Assembly: GCF_958301595.1 (NCBI RefSeq)
Contig: NZ_CATQJU010000001.1
Location: forward strand, 1,364,001-1,428,000
DNA length: 64,000 nt
Source: Porphyromonas vaginalis
Lineage (GTDB): Bacteria > Bacteroidota > Bacteroidia > Bacteroidales > Porphyromonadaceae
Direction: 5' to 3'
Below, piece by piece: positions 59,847 to 64,000 of this stretch. Position numbers and translations under genes: made by a program. The notes below the pieces were generated by a model that was given only the letters and a program-made list of their open reading frames with translations, was not told where the DNA came from and searched no databases. The first letter of the stretch is position 1. The number at the start of each line of letters is the position of its first letter.

Positions 59847-60496
59847 AGAAGCGAGATGCCCGATAGCTGGTCGTGGAGCTGCCGCAAGACGAGGAGCGAC
59901 TCGGGACCCATATTGAAGAGCAGGTCTAGGATACTGAGATTGGCGATGAAGCCGAGCGACCCGGCGAAGACTTGGTAGTACGGAACGGAGGCGATAGCCT
60001 TTTCGGTCGCTGTGCTGGCGGTGGTGATGGGTGGCAGAAGCTGTGAGCACAGGTCAGCTGAGGTGCCGACATATTGCTCCGTCTCTTGCCACTGGTAGGG
60101 AAGGTGGATGAGTTGGCAGATGTGCGTGATGAGCCGCTGATTGTGCTGATAGAGCGATGTGGATCGGCGCGCTTTGTCGAGGTAGAGTTTTGCTAGGTCG
60201 GGAGCGTAGTACTCGTAGTAAGGTGATGCGCCGTAGCAGGTCTCTATGGTGTACCAGTGCTTGTGTCGCCAGTTGTCATGTTCCGCGATCTGCACCGACT
60301 GGATAGGGCACTGCTGTGAGGAGCCCGCTAGGACGGGGATAGAGAGTTTCATCACCCCCTCGGCACCTACGATGGCGCAGCGATTGCGGTAGGTCTGCTT
60401 CTGATAGTACTCGTGTGCCTCTATACGCGTGGAGCTGTCCAGTAGATAGCTCATATAGGCGACTGAGGGAGCGTATGCCGTGGGGAGTACTACCAT
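59843..60496 (-). CDS. WbqC-family protein, intact
   Basis: 217 residues, full length. The N-terminus (VVLPTAYAPSVAYMSYLLDS) and NRCAIVGAEGVMKLSIPVLAG match the WbqC-like family. It contains HWYTIETCYGASPYYEYYAPDL and NQRLI...YVGTSADLC. Family members occur in O-antigen/capsule clusters and are predicted to act as transferases, but the activity is not proven. In Bacteroidota a wbqC gene often lies next to signal peptidase genes, as here (overlapping the next gene by 7 bp). Probably co-transcribed with dapB, lepB and the degenerate S26 gene. Confidence 0.85.
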   Translation of the reverse strand: MVVLPTAYAPSVAYMSYLLDSSTRIEAHEYYQKQTYRNRCAIVGAEGVMKLSIPVLAGSSQQCPIQSVQIAEHDNWRHKHWYTIETCYGASPYYEYYAPDLAKLYLDKARRSTSLYQHNQRLITHICQLIHLPYQWQETEQYVGTSADLCSQLLPPITTASTATEKAIASVPYYQVFAGSLGFIANLSILDLLFNMGPESLLVLRQLHDQLSGISLL

Positions 60497-60975
60497 ATTA
60501 TGGTCGCTGTGATCTCTGAGCAGTGGATTGGTCCGAGGTGGCGCGAGTCTATCGTCTCTGCCGTGAGCGGGGGCTTGGCTAGAAGCCAGTATTCATCTGG
60601 AGCCAAGATCACTTCGTAAGTGCTTTGCTGTAAAGGCTGGGGGAGTGGCATGATAAAGGTTTGCCGGCCACGCTTGCCCAGGACCAGGAGCTTGCCCTCG
60701 GTAAAGCGCAGGGTATCGCTTGGCTCGCCCACAACTCGTAGCATGAGTTTGCTCCCAGCTAAGCTGTCGGCTGTTAGCGTGAGGAGCACATTGTCGCCTC
60801 GATGTGGCTGTGCGATGCGGCTCATCAGGTGGTAGCTAGTACCGCTAGGTGTGGGCTGGCGATAGACAAAGAAGAAGAGACGTCCGACGATGATGAGTCC
60901 TACCATGATCATCGGAAGTACCCAGCGTAGCCAGGTGGCTCGTCTCTTCGTCGCTATGTCAGAGTGGCTGGCCAT
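60490..60975 (-). CDS. Degenerate S26 signal-peptidase-like membrane protein
   Basis: 161 residues with one N-terminal transmembrane helix (WVLPMIMVGLIIVGRLFFFVY). The rest follows the S26 peptidase fold: RGDNVLLTL, then LMLRVVGEPSDTLRFTEGKLL, which aligns with the YVKRVIGLPGDTIEI motif, and DEYWLLAKPP...IDSRHLGPIHCSEIT, which aligns with the GDNR-xNSxDSRxxGPV box. The catalytic Lys position is Leu, and the catalytic Ser motif (PSMEPTL type) is absent. It is therefore likely catalytically inactive and may be a partner or scaffold for the active LepB encoded immediately upstream (17 bp overlap). Confidence 0.75.
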   Translation of the reverse strand: MASHSDIATKRRATWLRWVLPMIMVGLIIVGRLFFFVYRQPTPSGTSYHLMSRIAQPHRGDNVLLTLTADSLAGSKLMLRVVGEPSDTLRFTEGKLLVLGKRGRQTFIMPLPQPLQQSTYEVILAPDEYWLLAKPPLTAETIDSRHLGPIHCSEITATIIW

Positions 60976-62377
60976 GTATCGTGTGCATCATACGTCTCCA
61001 GCGTATCTTGCCGCCCCAGAGACCTAGATCCTTGTCTAGCGAGAGCCAGAGGAGAGCGGGGCGCCCTACGATATGATCCTCGGGGACGAAGCCCCAGTAG
61101 CGACTATCGGCAGAGTTGTGACGATTGTCACCCATCATATAGTAGTAGTCCATCCCAAAGGTGTAGTGCGTGGCAGGCTGTCCGTCGATGAGAATGGTGC
61201 CATCGGGACGCTGCTCGAGAGCGTGCCCCTCGTAGTTGTGTATGCACCGGCTGTAGAGTGCTAAGGCTTCGGGCGTAAGCTCGATGGTGAGCCCCTTGCG
61301 TGGTATCTGTAGTGGGCCGTAGTTGTCACGGGTCCAGCCGAGGTTGTAGCCTACGGGGTAGAGATTGGTATTGGGGTCTTGCGACACAACGATCTTAGCG
61401 ACACGGCTATCACTGGCTAGTTGCTGGCGCATAGTCTCCGTGAGGGGAAGCAGGTAGAGTGCCTGCAGATCGTTGGGGTCGACACCAGCTAAGCCCATCT
61501 CCTCGAGGTCGGCTGTCGTGAGCTGTGATGCGGAGACCACATGCTGGTCATCGAGGCTAATGCCTAGATGCTTAAGCTCCTCAGCGGAGAAGCGTCCTCC
61601 ACGGGTGCAGACCCAATAGTTGAGCTGCATCTGCTCGGGGCGCGCCTGTAGCTTGCCATTGATATAGATGTCGTTGTTGCGTATCTCGATAAGGTCGCCC
61701 GGTAGTCCCACACAGCGCTTCACATAGTGGTCACGACGATCCACGGGGCGGTAGACGATCTTGCCGAAGACCTCAGGCTGAGCCTCCAGGGCAGCCCGTC
61801 CGCCATACATCTCTTTGAGATAGTAGTAGTCGGGGTTGGTCACCTTGGTTGTTACGGTGTCGCCCGTGGGGAAGTTAAAGACAACCAGGTCGCCACGCTG
61901 TACCTTTCGGATGCCTTTGAGTCGCTTGTAGGATAGCTGTGGCTTGCTGAGGTAAGACTCACGGCCGAGGAAGCGGTTTTGCGTTAGTGGCACCTGCAGC
62001 GGCGTCATCGGCATACGGGGACCGTAGGTCACTTTGTCCACAAAGAGGTAGTCACCCACGAGGAGTGTCTTCTCCAGAGAAGAGGTGGGGATGGCAAAAT
62101 TCTGAATGAAGAAGATGCTGAGCAGATGCACGCCGATGACCGCCCAGAGGAGGTCTGCCAGTAAGGAGACGAAGCCCCGCAGCGTCTTGTTCTTGATGTT
62201 GCGATACCAAGACCAATTGATGAACTTGGTAAAGTAGTAGTCCAGGATAAAGGGGAGGAAGACCAACCAAAAGGGTCCCGCCCAGAGTATGCAGAAGAGG
62301 AGGTAGAGGATCGGTATGACGATGGCTACAATCTTCTGAAAGAGGGTCTTCTCTTGCCAGTGAAGCTTGATTTTCAT
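60959..62377 (-). CDS. lepB: Signal peptidase I
   Basis: 472 residues, S26 family, with three or four hydrophobic helices in the first ~95 residues, an extended form compared with E. coli LepB (324). Catalytic Ser100 is in AIPTSSLEKTLLVGD; the catalytic Lys is in YVKRCVGLPGDLIEI; the final box is MGDNRHNSADSRYWGFVPEDHIVG. A long insertion (~250-400) lies between the Lys motif and the last box, as in other Bacteroidota enzymes. It cleaves signal peptides at the periplasmic face of the inner membrane. It starts 27 bp after dapB. Confidence 0.95.
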   Translation of the reverse strand: MKIKLHWQEKTLFQKIVAIVIPILYLLFCILWAGPFWLVFLPFILDYYFTKFINWSWYRNIKNKTLRGFVSLLADLLWAVIGVHLLSIFFIQNFAIPTSSLEKTLLVGDYLFVDKVTYGPRMPMTPLQVPLTQNRFLGRESYLSKPQLSYKRLKGIRKVQRGDLVVFNFPTGDTVTTKVTNPDYYYLKEMYGGRAALEAQPEVFGKIVYRPVDRRDHYVKRCVGLPGDLIEIRNNDIYINGKLQARPEQMQLNYWVCTRGGRFSAEELKHLGISLDDQHVVSASQLTTADLEEMGLAGVDPNDLQALYLLPLTETMRQQLASDSRVAKIVVSQDPNTNLYPVGYNLGWTRDNYGPLQIPRKGLTIELTPEALALYSRCIHNYEGHALEQRPDGTILIDGQPATHYTFGMDYYYMMGDNRHNSADSRYWGFVPEDHIVGRPALLWLSLDKDLGLWGGKIRWRRMMHTIHGQPL

Positions 62378-62404
62378 AGCGTGAAAGGGGCTGTATGGGT
62401 AGGA

Positions 62405-63130
62405 CTATTTGTGTAGGATGAGGTCACGCATAGACCAGACGCCTACGGGGTGCTGTAGGAGATACTCAGCGGCGAGGGTGGCTCCTAGCGCAAAGCCCCG
62501 ACGGCTATAAGCCTCGTGGCGTAGCGTTATCTCATCGATATCAGAGTGGTAGATGACGGAGTGGATGCCAGGCACCTCGCCCTCACGGATTGCCTCGATG
62601 CCGAGAGAACCATCGTGCGTCTCTACGCCTAGATGCCAGTCGTGTAGCGAAGGGGTCTGCTCGATCAGTCCCTCAGCCAGTGTGATCGCAGTGCCGCTCG
62701 GCGCATCAAGCTTGTGTATGTGATGCGTCTCCTGAATGCGTGGCGTGTACTCGGGATAGGGAGCCATGAGCTGTGCGAGTTGCTCGTTGAGGATCATCAT
62801 CAGATTCATCCCGAGGCTAAAGTTGAACGCAGCAAAGAGTCCCCCACGGCCAGAGCTTTGCACCTCTGACTTGAGCTCCTCTAGTTGCTCCTTCCAGCCC
62901 GTACTGCCCGTGACTACGGGTAATCCCGCCTTTAGGGCGGCCTGGCAAAGCTGGTAGCCACTCTCAGGGGTGGAAAACTCAATGGCGACGTCGGCCTCTC
63001 GCAGAGAACCATCCTCCAGTAGGGCAGCGTCAGCCTTATCTATACGAGCGACCACCTGATGTCCGCGCTGGGTGGCGACCTCTTCGATCATGTGCCCCAT
63101 GCGTCCGTATCCGAGTATAGCGATTTTCAT
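62405..63130 (-). CDS. dapB: 4-hydroxy-tetrahydrodipicolinate reductase
   Basis: 241 residues. ATG 63130 is chosen: it begins MKIAILGYGRMGHMIEEVA, the Rossmann start. A longer frame from 63187 would start inside a hairpin and add 19 residues unlike the family. Landmarks: EFSTPESGYQLC, TGSTGWKEQLEEL, NFSLGMNLMM, ETHHIHKLDAPSGTAITLAE (catalytic His/Lys region). It reduces HTPA with NAD(P)H in the lysine/diaminopimelate route; the aspartate kinase at 23700-25076 feeds the same pathway. It lies between an OmpH-family lipoprotein gene and lepB. Confidence 0.96.
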   Translation of the reverse strand: MKIAILGYGRMGHMIEEVATQRGHQVVARIDKADAALLEDGSLREADVAIEFSTPESGYQLCQAALKAGLPVVTGSTGWKEQLEELKSEVQSSGRGGLFAAFNFSLGMNLMMILNEQLAQLMAPYPEYTPRIQETHHIHKLDAPSGTAITLAEGLIEQTPSLHDWHLGVETHDGSLGIEAIREGEVPGIHSVIYHSDIDEITLRHEAYSRRGFALGATLAAEYLLQHPVGVWSMRDLILHK

Positions 63131-63159
63131 AGTAGTTAGTAGCGGTTTGATAAGCCAGT

Positions 63160-63194
63160 GTGCGTGAGGAGCGATATGTCTCCTCACAGCACAC
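63160..63194. terminator. Hairpin between the OmpH-family gene and dapB
   Basis: GTGAGGAG (63164-63171) / CTCCTCAC (63180-63187) with outer TGTGC/GCACA pairs. No long T-tract, so it may be an attenuator or an mRNA-stability element rather than a full terminator. Confidence 0.5.
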
Positions 63195-63208
63195 GTAGTG
63201 TAGGTTTT

Positions 63209-63838
63209 TTACTTCTTAGCTTCCTTAGTCTCCTTAGACTTAGCTTGGTAAGCAGCGTTGAGGAAGTCGAGGACTTCTTGGGTAATGTCAAAGCCTTCGC
63301 CAGCGTACATAACCCCCTCCAGACCTACGGAGGTGAGGATTAGGTCATACTTCTTATCTGCGTTGAAAGCTTTGAGCTGAGCGGTTACCTCATCGTGTAG
63401 CGCCTTCTGTGCATCAGTTTGTGCTTTCATAGCCTCCTCGGCATAGCGTTGCTCCAGTTGAGCACCCTCTTGCTGCATAGCGGTGATGCGCTTCTCCTCG
63501 GCATCGACCTGAGCCTGAGAGGTGAAGAGCCCCTTCTGAGCCTTCTCCATATAGCTTGCATAGGCTTTTTGAGCCTGTTGCATCTTGTTAGCGAGAGTCT
63601 GCTGATTGCGCTTGAGCTGGGCCTCTATCTGCTTGTTTGCATCGACATAGTACTCGTAGTTCTTGTAGAGCGAGTCGAGAGATACGACGCCTATCTTGAG
63701 CGTATGATCGCCCGTAGATGCATTCTCAGTGAGTGCCTCTGAAGTAGCAGTCTGCCCATCGGACTGCTTCTTCTGGCAGCTACCGAATAGGAGAGACGCA
63801 ACGAGTAAGGAGAGTAGAAGGATTGATTTCTGATTCAT
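63209..63838 (-). CDS. OmpH/Skp-family lipoprotein
   Basis: 209 residues. The signal peptide ends LLFGSCQKK, a lipobox. The central part is a long coiled coil (~65-160, rich in Gln/Ala/Glu/Lys), the tentacle region of the Skp/OmpH fold. The C-terminal LILTSVGLEGVMYAGEGFDITQEVLDFLNAAY is the usual terminal beta/helix of the family. It probably acts as a periplasmic chaperone for outer-membrane proteins, here anchored by lipid rather than soluble. Located at the promoter-proximal end of the dapB-lepB run. Confidence 0.9.
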   Translation of the reverse strand: MNQKSILLLSLLVASLLFGSCQKKQSDGQTATSEALTENASTGDHTLKIGVVSLDSLYKNYEYYVDANKQIEAQLKRNQQTLANKMQQAQKAYASYMEKAQKGLFTSQAQVDAEEKRITAMQQEGAQLEQRYAEEAMKAQTDAQKALHDEVTAQLKAFNADKKYDLILTSVGLEGVMYAGEGFDITQEVLDFLNAAYQAKSKETKEAKK

Positions 63839-63880
63839 ATAAGTTGTAGTGTTGATTGACGAGTAGGATAGGAGAGAGGA

Positions 63881-64000
63881 TTATTGCGGGTCATCGGCTA
63901 GACGGTCGGCTAGGTTTTGCCTTGAGGCTAGCTCCGCCATCTGCTTGTTGGCGCATCCTATACCTCTCTTCTTAAGTGCTTTACTATCCTCTATATGCGA
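63881..64000 (-). CDS. C-terminal fragment of an unidentified protein
   Basis: Minus-strand frame open from the right edge to TAA at 63881-63883; the last 39 residues read ...DSKALKKRGIGCANKQ...ADRLADDPQ. The fragment is basic then acidic, with no recognisable domain. It is too short to name; the remainder lies outside the window. Confidence 0.5.
   Translation of the reverse strand, partial: SHIEDSKALKKRGIGCANKQMAELASRQNLADRLADDPQ

Larger units (their letters stand above)
59438..60388 (+). repeat. 951 bp direct repeat flanking the island, right copy
   Basis: Matches 48934-49884 over its full length. This copy is in an intact gene context (full-length wbqC, then the signal-peptidase cluster), so it is probably the original locus and the left copy the derived one. 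Confidence 0.85.

Noticed and set aside
63131-63187. N-terminal extension of dapB by 19 residues.
   Set aside because: It starts in the GTGAGGAG hairpin and is not part of the Rossmann fold; the ATG at 63130 fits the family.

Overview
The window is a contiguous chromosomal piece of a Bacteroidota bacterium, most likely a Porphyromonas. The grounds are the TAnnTTTG promoter boxes in front of many genes, the near absence of Shine-Dalgarno sequences, a DUF4492-cydA-cydB operon, a type IX secretion (T9SS) cargo protein, BspA-type leucine-rich repeats, an L-cysteine desulfidase and many hairpin-rich intergenic repeats. The genus is an inference from gene content; the species cannot be fixed from sequence alone.

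Layout. 1-1464: the end of an M13 metallopeptidase and an exported endonuclease/exonuclease/phosphatase protein. 1465-2262: a repeat-filled gap. 2263-9394: a tandem pair of large protein kinase-like/LRR fusion proteins, followed by an unknown protein and argR. 11033-14287: cytochrome bd oxidase operon. 14382-18540: repeats, an IS30-type transposase, an FHA-domain protein and an L-cysteine desulfidase, all between two inverted copies of a ~242 bp repeat. 18546-27056: a ten-gene minus-strand run (outer-membrane protein, flavodoxin-fold oxidoreductase, FtsE-like ATPase, aspartokinase, menA, sufS, rnhB, sirtuin, thioredoxin-like lipoprotein, tadA), then a lipoprotein nitroreductase. 28716-31933: a transglutaminase-like protein and cutC. 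32160-39129: a complete thiamine operon (thiS-thiC-thiEDE fusion-thiG-thiH-thiF) with its own promoter and a TPP riboswitch/terminator. 39558-45850: an RND efflux operon with its TetR regulator. 46277-48754: a T9SS adhesin-like protein. 48934-60388: a 9.55 kb AT-richer island with two giant genes between 951 bp direct repeats. 59499-64000: DUF4190, wbqC, a degenerate and an intact signal peptidase, dapB and an OmpH-family lipoprotein.

Two things stand out. First, the island at 49885-59437 encodes a 2221-residue protein with a sacsin/Hsp90-like (GHKL) ATPase domain and, 2 bp downstream, an SF1 helicase carrying a C-terminal PIN nuclease domain. It is flanked by direct repeats, one with a 5'-truncated wbqC. 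It looks like a horizontally acquired two-gene conflict or defence module that I cannot match to a named system. Second, several intergenic regions carry arrays of short palindromes spaced with a strict 21-22 bp period (two helical turns). The spacing is the same in all of them, but the palindromic word differs between three families: CCACGTGG/TTCCGAA (three copies), GAAACT (one) and GGAAC/GTTCC (one).

Also of note: a gene pair coupling a kinase-like domain to 39 or 22 LRR units, with a 364 bp tract identical between the two copies; an antiterminator that can be read directly from the thi leader; a 12-bp-TIR MITE-like element; and a signal peptidase paralogue that has lost its catalytic lysine.
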